Positions 6,635-16,642 of a stretch of 22,582 nt of DNA are shown piece by piece (within the stretch, counting starts at the first letter, position 1; each line of letters opens with the position of its first letter). Made by a program: the position numbers and the translations under genes. Where the stretch lies: assembly GCA_945870465.1 (NCBI GenBank), contig CAMBSS010000057.1, positions 1 to 22,582 of the forward strand. Reading direction: 5' to 3'. This DNA is from Bordetella parapertussis. Its GTDB lineage: Bacteria > Pseudomonadota > Gammaproteobacteria > Burkholderiales > SG8-41. Under the pieces are notes generated by a model. The model did no database searches. It had not been told where the DNA came from and was given only the letters and a program-made list of their open reading frames with translations.

Positions 6635-7603
6635 ATGAAAACCACTTTTCTCGAATTCGAACAGCCGATTTCCGAACTCGAAGCCAAGATCGAGGAACTG
6701 CGCTTCGTGCAGGACGATTCGGCGCTGGATATTTCCGAAGAAATCGCGCGGCTGCAGAAAAAAAGCCAGCAACTGACCAAGAAAATTTACGCCAATCTGT
6801 CGGCGTGGCAGATCTCGCAGGTCGCGCGCCATCCGCAGCGGCCCTATGCGCTCGATTACATACAGAGCATATTTACCGGCTTCGAAGAGTTGCACGGCGA
6901 CCGTGCGTTTGCCGACGACGCTGCCATCGTCGGCGGGCTTGCGCGCTTCAACGACCACCCGGTAATGGTCATCGGGCACCAGAAAGGCCGCGATACCAAG
7001 GACAAGATTTACCGCAACTTCGGCATGCCCAAGCCCGAGGGCTACCGCAAGGCGTTGCGCCTGATGAAGCTCGCCGAAAAATTCGGCGTGCCGGTGTTTA
7101 CCTTTATCGATACCCCCGGCGCTTACCCCGGAGTCGGCGCCGAAGAGCGCGGGCAGTCGGAAGCGATCGGGCGCAATCTTTACGTGATGGCCGAATTGCG
7201 CGTGCCCATCATCTGCACCGTGATAGGCGAGGGCGGCTCCGGCGGCGCGCTAGCGATTGCCGTCGGTGACGCGCTGCTCATGTTGCAGTACGCAACTTAT
7301 TCCGTGATCTCGCCGGAGGGCTGCGCTTCAATCCTGTGGAAGAACGCGGGCCACGCGGCCGAGGCGGCCGAGACGCTCGGCATTACGGCAACCCGTCTCA
7401 AGACGCTGGGCCTGATCGACAAAATCGTCACTGAGCCATTGGGCGGCGCGCATCGCGATTACGATGCCATGATGCAGACGCTCAAAAAATCTTTGCAGGA
7501 CACCTGGCGGCAGGTGCAGGATCAGTCGGTCGACGAACTCCTGCATGCGCGGTTCGAAAGGCTGATGGGTTATGGCAAGTACAAGGAAGTTGCCGCCAAG
7601 TAA
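6635..7603 (+). CDS. accA: Acetyl-CoA carboxylase carboxyltransferase subunit alpha
   Basis: With AccD, AccA transfers the carboxyl group from carboxybiotin to acetyl-CoA, forming malonyl-CoA for fatty acid synthesis. The protein is 322 residues (E. coli 319). It opens with [23 protein letters not shown], the family's usual coiled N-terminus. Typical crotonase-fold blocks follow: [56 protein letters not shown] and [11 protein letters not shown]. The start at 6635 gives the canonical N-terminus; an upstream in-frame ATG at 6581 adds residues unlike the family. No strong ribosome binding site precedes it; TATCAT at 6601-6606 is a weak -10 candidate. It overlaps tilS by 32 nt, so the two are probably co-transcribed. 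Confidence 0.97.
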   Translation: MKTTFLEFEQPISELEAKIEELRFVQDDSALDISEEIARLQKKSQQLTKKIYANLSAWQISQVARHPQRPYALDYIQSIFTGFEELHGDRAFADDAAIVGGLARFNDHPVMVIGHQKGRDTKDKIYRNFGMPKPEGYRKALRLMKLAEKFGVPVFTFIDTPGAYPGVGAEERGQSEAIGRNLYVMAELRVPIICTVIGEGGSGGALAIAVGDALLMLQYATYSVISPEGCASILWKNAGHAAEAAETLGITATRLKTLGLIDKIVTEPLGGAHRDYDAMMQTLKKSLQDTWRQVQDQSVDELLHARFERLMGYGKYKEVAAK

Positions 7604-8972
7604 GGTTTTGCCGGCGCACGTTTCCGCGATACTCGGCCGGCACGTGGTGCGCGGCGATCGGCTGGTTGCAGGCTTGAGCGGCGGCGTCGATTCGGTGGTG
7701 CTCCTCGATATCCTGTGCCGGATCGCCAAAAAGGTCCGTTGCGAACTCGTTGCGCTGCACGTCAACCATCAGATCAATCCGGCCGCCGCCAGCTGGGCGC
7801 GCTTTTGCCGCGCGTATTGCCGGCAACTGGATGTCGCGTTGACGGTGGTCAAAGTGCAGGTCCCGCGCACCGCGAGTCTCGAGGCGGCGGCGCGCGCTGC
7901 GCGCTACGCCGCTTTCGCAGAACTGCCCGCGGACTTCGTGGCGCTCGCGCACAATCTCGACGACCAGGCGGAAACGGTGCTGTTGCAGCTGTTGCGTGGC
8001 GCCGGTGTGAAGGGCGTGAGCGCGATGCCGGTGTTGCGGGGAGAGGCGAGAGGCGTGAGGGGCAAGGAGCAAAAGAAGCCCCAATCTGTTTCCCGCCTCT
8101 CGCCAGCCATCCTGCGTCCTTTGCTCGATATTCCGCGCAGCGACATCGAAGCGTATGCGCGCAGTCGTAAATTAAAGTGGATAGAAGACGACAGCAATGC
8201 GGACACCGGCTTCGACCGCAATTTCCTGCGCCACCGACTGCTGCCGGTTATTGAAGAACGCTATCCCGCGTATCGCAAGACGCTGTCGCGCGCAGGTCGG
8301 AATTTCGCCGAAGCGGCAGACCTGCTGGACGAATTGGCGCAAACCGACGCGCAATGCGGGGAAGGCCGGCTCGATATTGCAGTATTGCAACGACTCACCG
8401 TACCGCGCGCCAAGAACGCGCTCAGGTTTTTTCTTGCCGCCAACGGTGTGATCATGCCGAGCGCGGTGCGGCTCGCGGAATGCGTGCGCCAGGTGCGCCA
8501 ACCGCGCGCGGTAAGCATTGCAATCGACCTCGGCGCGCACGAGCTGCGCCGTTATGGCGGCGAATTGCGGGTGGTCGCCAAAGCGGCGCCGCTGGCGGCC
8601 GGGTTTTGCCGGTCATGGCAGGGCGAGGCGCGCGTCGTCATGCCCGAACTGGGCGCCACCCTGATGATGAAAAACTGCCGTGGTACGGGGATCAGCCTGG
8701 CCAAACTGCAGACCGCGCCTGTGACGGTGCGGCTGCGCCAGGGCGGCGAGCGTTTGCGCCCGGATGCCGGGCGGCCGCGGCGCAGCCTGAAGAACCTGCT
8801 GCAGGAGGCGCGCCTGCCGCCGTGGCTGCGCGGCCGTTTGCCACTGCTGTTTTGCGGGGATGAGCTGGTTTACGTGCCCGGCATAGGCATCGATTCCGCC
8901 TTCAGCGCGGTGCGCGGCGAACCCGGCGTAAAGCCTTGCTGGGAGCCCGTTGCAGATCCGTCACCGGAGTAA
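7572..8972 (+). CDS. tilS: tRNA(Ile)-lysidine synthetase
   Basis: TilS attaches lysine to C34 of the AUA-reading tRNA-Ile using ATP, changing both codon reading and charging. The 466-residue protein has the PP-loop ATPase motif SGGVDS at 36-41, the conserved [10 protein letters not shown] block, and [23 protein letters not shown] in the synthetase region. A substrate-binding and C-terminal domain follow, with [11 protein letters not shown] and [20 protein letters not shown]. The start lies inside the end of accA (32-nt overlap). Odd feature: between GVSAMPV and [10 protein letters not shown], where relatives have a short linker, there is a low-complexity basic stretch (about residues 155-175) encoded by a palindromic DNA segment at 8045-8104. 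It keeps the frame and lies outside the catalytic motifs, so the enzyme is probably functional. Confidence 0.96.
   Translation: MASTRKLPPSKVLPAHVSAILGRHVVRGDRLVAGLSGGVDSVVLLDILCRIAKKVRCELVALHVNHQINPAAASWARFCRAYCRQLDVALTVVKVQVPRTASLEAAARAARYAAFAELPADFVALAHNLDDQAETVLLQLLRGAGVKGVSAMPVLRGEARGVRGKEQKKPQSVSRLSPAILRPLLDIPRSDIEAYARSRKLKWIEDDSNADTGFDRNFLRHRLLPVIEERYPAYRKTLSRAGRNFAEAADLLDELAQTDAQCGEGRLDIAVLQRLTVPRAKNALRFFLAANGVIMPSAVRLAECVRQVRQPRAVSIAIDLGAHELRRYGGELRVVAKAAPLAAGFCRSWQGEARVVMPELGATLMMKNCRGTGISLAKLQTAPVTVRLRQGGERLRPDAGRPRRSLKNLLQEARLPPWLRGRLPLLFCGDELVYVPGIGIDSAFSAVRGEPGVKPCWEPVADPSPE
8045..8104. repeat. Palindromic insertion inside tilS
   Basis: A perfect 11-bp inverted repeat, GGCGAGAGGCG (8045-8055) and CGCCTCTCGCC (8094-8104), encloses a nested GGGGC (8059-8063) and GCCCC (8078-8082). 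The left half is purine-rich with short AGAGGCG/GTGAGG-type direct repeats. It encodes a basic low-complexity linker in TilS where relatives have little sequence, so it looks like a small inserted repeat element that preserved the frame. Confidence 0.6.
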
Positions 8973-9011
8973 AATCGCGTCAAACGGCTTTATAACAAGG
9001 CCTTATCGTGG

Positions 9012-9017
9012 TATTCT
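9012..9017 (+). promoter_or_regulatory. Possible extended -10 promoter for ndk
   Basis: TATTCT with an upstream TGG (9009-9011) lies 45 nt before ndk, in the 84-nt gap after tilS. The -35 position holds only a weak match. The gap and the need to express ndk apart from tilS make a promoter likely here; this precise site is tentative. Confidence 0.33.
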
Positions 9018-9056
9018 CACGAATTACCCTTAAAATTCAGACACAAAGGAAGATGC

Positions 9057-9482
9057 ATGGCAGTAGAACGTACGCTTTCTATCATCAAGCCGGACGCGGT
9101 CGCGAATAATGTCGTTGGCCAGATTATTGCGCGTTTCGAAGGCGCCGGCCTCAAAGTCGTTGCCGCGCGCATGTTGCGGTTGTCGCGCGAGGACGCTGAG
9201 GGGTTTTACGCAGTGCACCACGCGCGTCCGTTTTTCAAGGACCTCGTCGATTTCATGATTTCCGGTCCAGTGGTCGTGCTGGCACTGGATGGCGAGAACG
9301 CGATCCAGAAAAATCGCGACCTCATGGGCGCGACGGATCCGAAGAAGGCCGCGAAAGGAACGATCCGCGCCGACTTCGCTCAAAGCATCGATGCCAATGC
9401 GGTGCACGGTTCCGATGGAACCGACACGGCCGGCGTCGAGATAGCCTACTTTTTCCCGTCGCTCAATATCTACTCGCGTTAG
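9057..9482 (+). CDS. ndk: Nucleoside diphosphate kinase
   Basis: Ndk moves the terminal phosphate of ATP to other nucleoside diphosphates through a phosphohistidine. The protein is 141 residues, the normal bacterial length, beginning with the typical [14 protein letters not shown]. The active-site histidine is His117 in NAVHGSDG, the same number as in E. coli. Other conserved blocks include [22 protein letters not shown] and an ending with the family's usual EIAYFF. A clear AAGGAAG ribosome binding site lies 4-5 nt before the ATG. rlmN follows after 10 nt, so ndk probably heads the rlmN-pilW-rodZ-ispG run. Confidence 0.98.
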   Translation: MAVERTLSIIKPDAVANNVVGQIIARFEGAGLKVVAARMLRLSREDAEGFYAVHHARPFFKDLVDFMISGPVVVLALDGENAIQKNRDLMGATDPKKAAKGTIRADFAQSIDANAVHGSDGTDTAGVEIAYFFPSLNIYSR

Positions 9483-9492
9483 CGCTGCGGTC

Positions 9493-10578
9493 ATGACCGT
9501 CAATCTGCTCGAATTGGAACGTACCGGGTTCGCGCAGTTGTGTGCCGGTCTGGGCGAGAAGCCGTTTCGTGCGAGGCAATTGATGCGCTGGATCCACCAG
9601 TTCGGCGCGGATGACTTCGATGCGATGACGGATATTTCCAAGGCGTCACGCGAAGACCTGAAAAAAATAGCCGCGATCCGCGCTCCTGAAGTCGTGCGCG
9701 ACACCACTGCGGCGGACGGCACGCGCAAGTGGTTGCTCGAAGTCGGTACCGGCAACGCCATCGAGACGGTATTCATTCCGGAACGCAACCGTGGCACCCT
9801 GTGCATTTCGTCGCAGGCCGGCTGCGCGCTCGCCTGCACGTTCTGCTCGACCGGCCGCCAGGGCTTCAACCGCAATCTGACGGTGGCTGAAATCATCGGC
9901 CAGCTGTGGCTCGCCAATCGCGCGCTGGGGCGCGGCGTCGATTTGCCGCGCCCGATTACCAACGTGGTCATGATGGGCATGGGCGAGCCGCTTGCCAACT
10001 TCGACAACGTGGTGACGGCGCTGCAATTGATGCTCGACGACGATGCTTACGGCCTGTCGCGGCGGCGCGTGACGCTGAGCACGTCCGGGCTGGTGCCGGC
10101 AATCGACCGCCTGCGCGATGCGTGCCCGGTGGCGCTGGCGGTTTCGCTGCACGCGCCGACCGATGCATTGCGCAGCGAGATCGTGCCGATCAACAAGAAA
10201 TATCCGCTCAAAGAGCTGCTGGCGGCGTGCGTGCGCTATCTCGACAAGGCGCCGCGGGATTTCGTCACGTTCGAATACGTGATGCTCGCCGGCGTCAACG
10301 ACAGCGTCGAGCAGGCGCGCCAGCTCGTCAAGCTGCTGAAAGCCGTGCCGTGCAAAATCAACCTGATTCCCTTTAACCCGTTTCCGCAGTCGGGATACCA
10401 GCGCTCGGATGCGGCGGCGGTCGCGCGGTTTCGCGACGTGCTGATGCAGGCGGAATATACGGTCATGGTGCGCAAGACGCGCGGCGACGATATCGACGCC
10501 GCCTGCGGGCAGCTCGCCGGACAGGTGCAGGACAAAACGCGGCGCCGCGAGCGGCGCCCGACGGTTGCAACGGCGTGA
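9493..10578 (+). CDS. rlmN: Dual-specificity 23S rRNA/tRNA adenine-C2 methyltransferase
   Basis: RlmN is a radical SAM enzyme that methylates C2 of A2503 in 23S rRNA and A37 in some tRNAs. The protein is 361 residues. The iron-sulphur cysteines are Cys111, Cys115 and Cys118 in CALACTFC. Cys104 in TLCISSQ matches the resolving cysteine, and Cys338 in [11 protein letters not shown] matches the methyl-carrying cysteine of E. coli Rlm[15 protein letters not shown] and SLHAPTD are further family signatures. All catalytic residues are present. The last 15 or so residues are a basic tail (RRRERRP) after the conserved end. It sits 10 nt after ndk and 7 nt before pilW, arguing for one transcript. Confidence 0.97.
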   Translation: MTVNLLELERTGFAQLCAGLGEKPFRARQLMRWIHQFGADDFDAMTDISKASREDLKKIAAIRAPEVVRDTTAADGTRKWLLEVGTGNAIETVFIPERNRGTLCISSQAGCALACTFCSTGRQGFNRNLTVAEIIGQLWLANRALGRGVDLPRPITNVVMMGMGEPLANFDNVVTALQLMLDDDAYGLSRRRVTLSTSGLVPAIDRLRDACPVALAVSLHAPTDALRSEIVPINKKYPLKELLAACVRYLDKAPRDFVTFEYVMLAGVNDSVEQARQLVKLLKAVPCKINLIPFNPFPQSGYQRSDAAAVARFRDVLMQAEYTVMVRKTRGDDIDAACGQLAGQVQDKTRRRERRPTVATA

Positions 10579-10585
10579 GGTTTAA

Positions 10586-11359
10586 ATGAAAAGATTGATC
10601 GCTGCGGGTTTTATCCTGTGCGCTTGGGGCTGCGCGAACACCGGTTCGGAATCGACCAGCTACGCGCCGAAAACGGTGGAAGATACGAGCGAACAGGCGC
10701 GCGCGCGCATCCACACCGATCTTGCTGCCGGCTACTTCGAACTCGGCAATTACGGCGTCGCTTTGCAGGAAGCAGGCGAAGCGCTGAAGGCCGACCCCAA
10801 CTATGCACCCGCGTTCAGCGTATTGGGCCTGGTCTATATGGAACTGCGCGACGACAAGGCGGCGGAAGCGAATTTTCAGCGCGCGTTGCGCATCAGCCCG
10901 CAGGATTCCGACATCAATAACAATTTCGGCTGGTTTCTGTGCCAGCGCAAACGCGAGCCGGAGTCGCTCAAGTATTTCCTCGCCGCCCTGCGCAATCCGC
11001 TCTATCCCACGCCCGACAAATCCTGGGTAAACGCCGGCATCTGCGCGCGTCAATCCGGCGATCTCGTGGCCGCCGACGATTACTTCCAGAAAGCGCTCAA
11101 GCTGCGGCCGGCGCAACCGCAGGCCCTGCTGCAACTGGCCGATATGGCGTTCCGGCGCAAGAATTATCCCGAAGCCAAGTCGTATCTCATGCGCATTCAG
11201 AAGGACGTCGAGCCGACGGCTGACTACCTGTGGCTTGTATTGCGTGTCGAGCGCGCCATCGGTGACCGCAACGCGGAGTCCAGCATCGGGTTCCAGTTGC
11301 GCAAGAATTTCCCCGAATCGCGCGAGGCGCGCGCGTTGGCTGCCGGCCAGTACGAATGA
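10586..11359 (+). CDS. pilW: Type IV pilus biogenesis/stability lipoprotein PilW (PilF)
   Basis: PilW/PilF is an outer-membrane lipoprotein needed for secretin (PilQ) assembly and pilus stability. The protein is 257 residues, with a signal sequence ending in AWGC, making Cys16 the likely lipidated residue (the lipobox is weaker than usual). Consecutive TPR motifs run from about 41 to 205: LAAGYFELGNYGVALQEAGEAL, FSVLGLVYMELRDDKAAEAN, the NNNFGWFLC region typical of PilF, WVNAGICARQSGDLVAADDY and LADMAFRRKNYPEAKSY. Its place between rlmN and rodZ is the usual one for this gene. Its stop overlaps the rodZ start (ATGA), implying coupled translation. Whether pili are made depends on genes not seen here. 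Confidence 0.93.
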   Translation: MKRLIAAGFILCAWGCANTGSESTSYAPKTVEDTSEQARARIHTDLAAGYFELGNYGVALQEAGEALKADPNYAPAFSVLGLVYMELRDDKAAEANFQRALRISPQDSDINNNFGWFLCQRKREPESLKYFLAALRNPLYPTPDKSWVNAGICARQSGDLVAADDYFQKALKLRPAQPQALLQLADMAFRRKNYPEAKSYLMRIQKDVEPTADYLWLVLRVERAIGDRNAESSIGFQLRKNFPESREARALAAGQYE

Positions 11360-12222
11360 GCGAGGCCGAGCTTGATGCGTCGTCGGCCGGCGCGCCGGCG
11401 GCGGCGCCCGGGGCGCAGCTGGCGGCGGCACGCGAAAGCCGCGGCATGAGCGTTGCGGATGTCGCGCATCAGCTCAAACTGTCGACTTGGCAGGTCGAGG
11501 CGCTGGAATCGGGTGACTACCGCCGCATTCCCGGCGCGGTGTTCGTGCGCGGGTTTATCCGCAATTACGCGCGCCTGGTCAAACTCGATTTCACGCTGCT
11601 GCTGGCGAACTCGGAGCACGATTTGCCACACTCGGCGCCCGCGGCGCCGGAAAAGCCGCCGTATGCAGATATTCCGTTTCCGACCGAGCGTAAAGTCAAC
11701 TGGCATATATACGCGGTCCCCGCACTGGCCGTGCTGACCGGGCTGGTGATATTCGAGTTTTATTACGACGATGCGCAGGAGGTCACGGTCAAGACACGCC
11801 CGGTCGAATTGCCGGCGCCGCAGGTAGTGGTGGAAACATCACCGGCCGCGCCGATCATTGCGCCCAGCGCCACACCGGCGCCCGCACCGGTTACAGAGGA
11901 GCCGCCGGCGCGCACACTGCCGAAAGTGAGCCAGCGCGCGCCGGAAGCGATCACTGCCGCATCGGTCTCCGCGCCGGCGCCCGGCGAGCAAGTCGTGCGG
12001 TTGCGGTTCGCGCGCCAGTCCTGGGTCGAAATTCGCGACCGCAATGGACGCAAGATTTTTTCGCAGATGAATTCAGCGGGCAGCGAGCAGGTCGTCAGCG
12101 GCCTGCCGCCGCTGTCGCTGATTGTCGGCAATGCGAATGGCGTGCAATTGATTCACAACCAGCAGCCGGTCAATCTTGGGCCCCATACCAAGGTCGACGT
12201 CGCGCGGCTGACGCTGGAATAA
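11356..12222 (+). CDS. rodZ: RodZ-like cytoskeletal protein (HTH + TM + DUF4115)
   Basis: RodZ links the actin-like MreB filament to the cell-wall elongation machinery. The 288-residue protein has a cytoplasmic helix-turn-helix at about 19-82 (GAQLAAARESRGMSVADVAHQL and FVRGFIRNYARLV are the family's hallmark phrases). One membrane helix spans about 117-137, a Pro/Ala-rich periplasmic linker about 150-210, and a DUF4115 beta domain about 213-285 (RLRFARQSWVEIRDRNGRKIF). This single-pass layout matches RodZ. The start ATG overlaps the pilW TGA by 4 nt. ispG follows after 6 nt, the same arrangement seen in many proteobacteria. Confidence 0.93.
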   Translation: MSEAELDASSAGAPAAAPGAQLAAARESRGMSVADVAHQLKLSTWQVEALESGDYRRIPGAVFVRGFIRNYARLVKLDFTLLLANSEHDLPHSAPAAPEKPPYADIPFPTERKVNWHIYAVPALAVLTGLVIFEFYYDDAQEVTVKTRPVELPAPQVVVETSPAAPIIAPSATPAPAPVTEEPPARTLPKVSQRAPEAITAASVSAPAPGEQVVRLRFARQSWVEIRDRNGRKIFSQMNSAGSEQVVSGLPPLSLIVGNANGVQLIHNQQPVNLGPHTKVDVARLTLE

Positions 12223-12228
12223 GCGCCC

Positions 12229-13473
<1,245 letters not shown>

Positions 13474-13493
13474 CAGCCGCTGCAGACCAACCG

Positions 13494-14771
13494 ATGTCGA
13501 ATAAAATACAAGCCATCCGCGGGATGAACGATGTCCTGCCGGAGCAGTCCCCGCTGTGGGAATTCTTCGAGGACACCGTGCGCGAAGTGTTCCGGCGCTA
13601 CGGCTACCAGAATATCAGGACGCCGATCGTCGAGCGCACCGAGTTGTTCGTGCGCGGTGTGGGCGAAGTCACCGACATCGTCGAAAAAGAAATGTACTCG
13701 TTCACCGATGCGATGAACGGTGACGCCTTGTCGTTGCGCCCTGAAGGCACGGCGCCGACCGTGCGCGCGGCGCTGGAACACAACCTGCTCTACAACGGGC
13801 CGCAACGGCTGTGGTATAGCGGGCCGTTGTTCCGGCACGAGCGCCCGCAAAAGGGCCGCTACCGCCAGTATCATACTTTCGGCGCCGAGGTACTCGGCCT
13901 GCCCGGGCCGGACGTGGACATCGAGCTTCTGGTCATGGCGCGCCGCTTGTGGCGGGAGCTGAGGGTAGAAGGGGTGCAACTGCAGATCAACACGATAGGC
14001 AGCGCGGCGGAACGGCGCGCGTTTCGCGAATGTCTGATCGCTTACTTTGAATCGCAGCGCGCATTGCTCGACGAGGACGCCACGCGGCGGTTGCATACCA
14101 ACCCGCTGCGCATACTCGACAGCAAGAACCCGGCGCTGCAGGAGATGATAGAAGCGGCGCCGCGGCTGATCGACGCGCTGGGCGATGAGTCGCGCCGGAA
14201 CTTTGAAGCGGTGCAGGCCGGATTGCGCGAGGCCGCGATCCCTTACACGGTTAATCCGCGCCTGGTGCGCGGACTGGATTATTACAATCTGACCGTCTTC
14301 GAGTGGGTGAGCGACCGGCTGGGCGCGCAGAGCGCGATCTGCTCGGGCGGCCGTTACGACGGCTTGTTCGAGCAGTTGGGCGGCAAACCGACGCCAGGCT
14401 GCGGATTCGGCATCGGCGTGGAACGCACGTTATTGCTGCTGGAAGAGAGTAAAATCGACCGCCGCAGGGCGCCCGACGCGTATATCGCGCACCACGGCGA
14501 GGGCGCGGCGCACCACGCATTTCAGGCCGCCGAACTGCTGCGCGATCATGGCCTTGCGGTGACGCTCGATTGCAGCGGCGCGGGTTTCAAATCCCAGATG
14601 AAAAAGGCGGACGCCAGCGGTGCTCGCTACGCGGTGCTCATCGGCGCCGATGAAGTCGCGGCGCGGCAGGTCAGCGTAAAGCCGCTGCGCGAGACGGCGG
14701 AGCAGACGCGTTGCACCGTGGCGGAAGCAGCGGGCATTATTGCAAACAGGACTGACAGCAAAAGAGGCTGA
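13494..14771 (+). CDS. hisS: Histidyl-tRNA synthetase
   Basis: HisRS charges tRNA-His. ATG 13494 gives a 425-residue protein beginning [18 protein letters not shown], the family's standard N-terminus; an in-frame TTG at 13470 that overlaps the ispG stop is less likely. Class II motifs are seen: [39 protein letters not shown] (motif 2), the histidine-specific [13 protein letters not shown] at 259-271, [14 protein letters not shown] and [12 protein letters not shown] (motif 3). The C-terminal anticodon-binding domain starts at about 325. The presence of full catalytic motifs separates it from its relative hisZ at 21905. Its stop overlaps the following start codon, suggesting coupling. Confidence 0.97.
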   Translation: MSNKIQAIRGMNDVLPEQSPLWEFFEDTVREVFRRYGYQNIRTPIVERTELFVRGVGEVTDIVEKEMYSFTDAMNGDALSLRPEGTAPTVRAALEHNLLYNGPQRLWYSGPLFRHERPQKGRYRQYHTFGAEVLGLPGPDVDIELLVMARRLWRELRVEGVQLQINTIGSAAERRAFRECLIAYFESQRALLDEDATRRLHTNPLRILDSKNPALQEMIEAAPRLIDALGDESRRNFEAVQAGLREAAIPYTVNPRLVRGLDYYNLTVFEWVSDRLGAQSAICSGGRYDGLFEQLGGKPTPGCGFGIGVERTLLLLEESKIDRRRAPDAYIAHHGEGAAHHAFQAAELLRDHGLAVTLDCSGAGFKSQMKKADASGARYAVLIGADEVAARQVSVKPLRETAEQTRCTVAEAAGIIANRTDSKRG

Positions 14772-14773
14772 TG

Positions 14774-15412
14774 ATGGCAGTGTACGATCTTGAAGAGCAG
14801 GAACAGATAGACGAAATCAAGGCGTGGTGGAAGCAGTACCGCGGCATCGTGATGCTGGTCGCGGTGGCCGCCGTGCTCTCCGTCGCCGGTATGCGTGGCT
14901 GGACTTACTACCAGACCAAGCAGGGCCGTGAGGCGGGTGAACTCTATACCCAGTTGCAAGGGGCGGTCGGCGCCAACGAGCCAAAAAGGGTGCAGGACAT
15001 CGCCGCGGTCATCACCGAGCGCTACGCGCGCACCGGTTACGCGACGTTTGCGGCGCTGGCTGCGGCCAAGGCCGCGTTCGACAGCGGGGATCTGGCCGCG
15101 GCGCAGACGCGCCTGCAATGGGTGGTTGACCATGCGCGGGACGGCGAAACGCGCGATATTGCGCGGTTGCGCCAGGCCGCCGTGCTGCTTGATCAGAAAA
15201 AATATGACGAAGCGCTGCAGCTGCTGGCCACGTCGCATGCCGACTCCATGAGCGCGTTATATGCCGATCTGCAGGGCGACGTGCTGGTCGCGCAGGGCAA
15301 GCCGCAAGAGGCACGTGCCGCCTATCAGCTCGCGCTCGACAAGAGCGAAGGCAAAGGCACTTACCGCGCGCTCGTTCAAATCAAGCTCGACGCGCTGGGC
15401 GTGGCCCGATGA
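14774..15412 (+). CDS. YfgM-family inner-membrane TPR protein
   Basis: The 212-residue protein begins MAVYDLEEQEQIDEIKAWWKQY, as YfgM-like (tetratricopeptide, formerly DUF2133) proteins do. One membrane helix lies at about 24-44, and the rest is a periplasmic helical TPR-type domain (SGDLAAAQTRLQWVV, KYDEALQLL, GKPQEARAAYQLAL). In E. coli YfgM is associated with the translocon chaperone PpiD and with trafficking of outer-membrane proteins, which fits the neighbouring bamB. Two start codons are adjacent (ATG 14771 and ATG 14774); I chose the second because the AGAGG ribosome binding site is then better spaced. The first overlaps the hisS stop by one base. The gene ends in an ATGA overlap with bamB. 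Confidence 0.88.
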   Translation: MAVYDLEEQEQIDEIKAWWKQYRGIVMLVAVAAVLSVAGMRGWTYYQTKQGREAGELYTQLQGAVGANEPKRVQDIAAVITERYARTGYATFAALAAAKAAFDSGDLAAAQTRLQWVVDHARDGETRDIARLRQAAVLLDQKKYDEALQLLATSHADSMSALYADLQGDVLVAQGKPQEARAAYQLALDKSEGKGTYRALVQIKLDALGVAR

Positions 15413-16572
15413 CCGGGACGGCCCTGCGGTTTTGCGTGCTCGCCGGCGGGCTGCTGGTGGCGGCCGGCTGCACGGCGCCTGGTGACTACATCGACAAATG
15501 GTTCGGCACCGGGCCCGCGCAAAAGCCCGCCGAACTGGTGGTGTTCAAGCCGACGGCCACCGCGCGCATCCTGTGGCAGGGCAATGTCGGGCCGGCCGAA
15601 AGAAATGTGTTTACGCCGGTGATCAATGACGGCGCGGTTTACGCGGCGGGCACGGCGGGACAGATCGTGCGTTTCGACGCGGTCAGCGGCAAGGTCGCAG
15701 GCCGCATCGACACCAAAACATCTTTGTCGGGCGGTGTCGGCAGCAACGGCAACGTGATACTTGCGGGCACGGCGAAGGGGGAAGTGCTGGCGCTGGACAA
15801 GGCCGGCAAGCAATTGTGGCGGGCCCAGCTCAGCAGTGAAATACTGAGCGCGCCACAGCTCGAGCAGGGAGTCGTGGTGGTACGCAGCGGCGACGGCCGG
15901 GTATACGGTCTCGATGCCGCGACCGGCGTGCGTAAATGGCTCTACCAGCGCTCTTTGCCCAGTTTGATGGTACGCACGCACGCCGGCGTGCTGATAAATC
16001 GCGGCGGCGTGTTCGTCGGATTCTCCGGTGGGCGGCTGGTGGCGCTCACCCTCGACACCGGCAATGTAGTCTGGGAAGCCGCGGTAGCATTGCCGAAGGG
16101 CACGACCGAACTGGAACGCGTGGCTGACGTGGCGAGTCTGCCGATCGTGGACGGCCGGCAGATTTGCGCGGTGGCTTTTCAGGGGCGCGTTTCCTGCTAC
16201 GACGTCCTGAAAGGCACGGCCAACTGGGGGCGCGACGTGTCGAGTATTTCGGGGCTCACCAGCGACGGGGAGAATATCTATGTTGCCGACGACAAAAGCG
16301 CGCTCATCGCTTTCGAGAAGGTGGGCGGCGCCAGCCTGTGGAAGCAGGACAAATTGTACGGCCGCTACGTGAGCGGGCCGGTGGTCACCGGCAAGTACGT
16401 GGCAGTCGGCGACATGCAGGGTTATGTGCATTTTGTGTCGCGCGACGACGGTTCGTTCGTCGCCCGCATCGCGACCGACGGCAGCCCCATCGTTGCCCAG
16501 CCGCTGGAACTCAGCAATGGCATCCTGGTACAGACGCTCAAAGGCGGGGTTTACGCGATCGCCATTCAGTGA
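15409..16572 (+). CDS. bamB: Outer-membrane protein assembly lipoprotein BamB
   Basis: BamB is a beta-propeller lipoprotein of the BAM complex, which folds proteins into the outer membrane. The 387-residue protein has a signal sequence ending AAGC, with Cys21 the likely lipidated residue. Repeated propeller blades carry PQQ-like motifs (GEVLALDKAGKQLWRAQLSSEILSAP, GRVYGLDAATGVRKWLYQ, GRLVALTLDTGNVVWEAAV, GRVSCYDVLKGTANW, SALIAFEKVGGASLWKQ). The order hisS-yfgM-bamB-der is the standard one. The start overlaps the previous stop (ATGA). A 70-nt gap with a hairpin separates it from der. Confidence 0.95.
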   Translation: MTGTALRFCVLAGGLLVAAGCTAPGDYIDKWFGTGPAQKPAELVVFKPTATARILWQGNVGPAERNVFTPVINDGAVYAAGTAGQIVRFDAVSGKVAGRIDTKTSLSGGVGSNGNVILAGTAKGEVLALDKAGKQLWRAQLSSEILSAPQLEQGVVVVRSGDGRVYGLDAATGVRKWLYQRSLPSLMVRTHAGVLINRGGVFVGFSGGRLVALTLDTGNVVWEAAVALPKGTTELERVADVASLPIVDGRQICAVAFQGRVSCYDVLKGTANWGRDVSSISGLTSDGENIYVADDKSALIAFEKVGGASLWKQDKLYGRYVSGPVVTGKYVAVGDMQGYVHFVSRDDGSFVARIATDGSPIVAQPLELSNGILVQTLKGGVYAIAIQ

Positions 16573-16587
16573 TCGCCGGCACGCTCG

Positions 16588-16608
16588 CGGCCGGGCGTTT
16601 CCCGGCCG
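16588..16608 (+). other. Hairpin between bamB and der
   Basis: CGGCCGGG (16588-16595) and CCCGGCCG (16601-16608) make a perfect 8-bp GC stem with a 5-nt loop (CGTTT). It lies 15 nt after the bamB stop and 34 nt before der. No T-run follows, so it is more likely an RNA stabiliser, a pause site or a weak terminator than a strong intrinsic terminator. Confidence 0.5.
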
Positions 16609-16642
16609 GTCGGATTTCAACTCTTAGTCTGCAAGCACAACC

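Noticed and set aside
8973..9056. Possible tRNA or small RNA in the tilS-ndk gap
   Set aside because: No cloverleaf arms or conserved T-loop can be found in the 84 nt, and no terminator-like hairpin with T-run is present.
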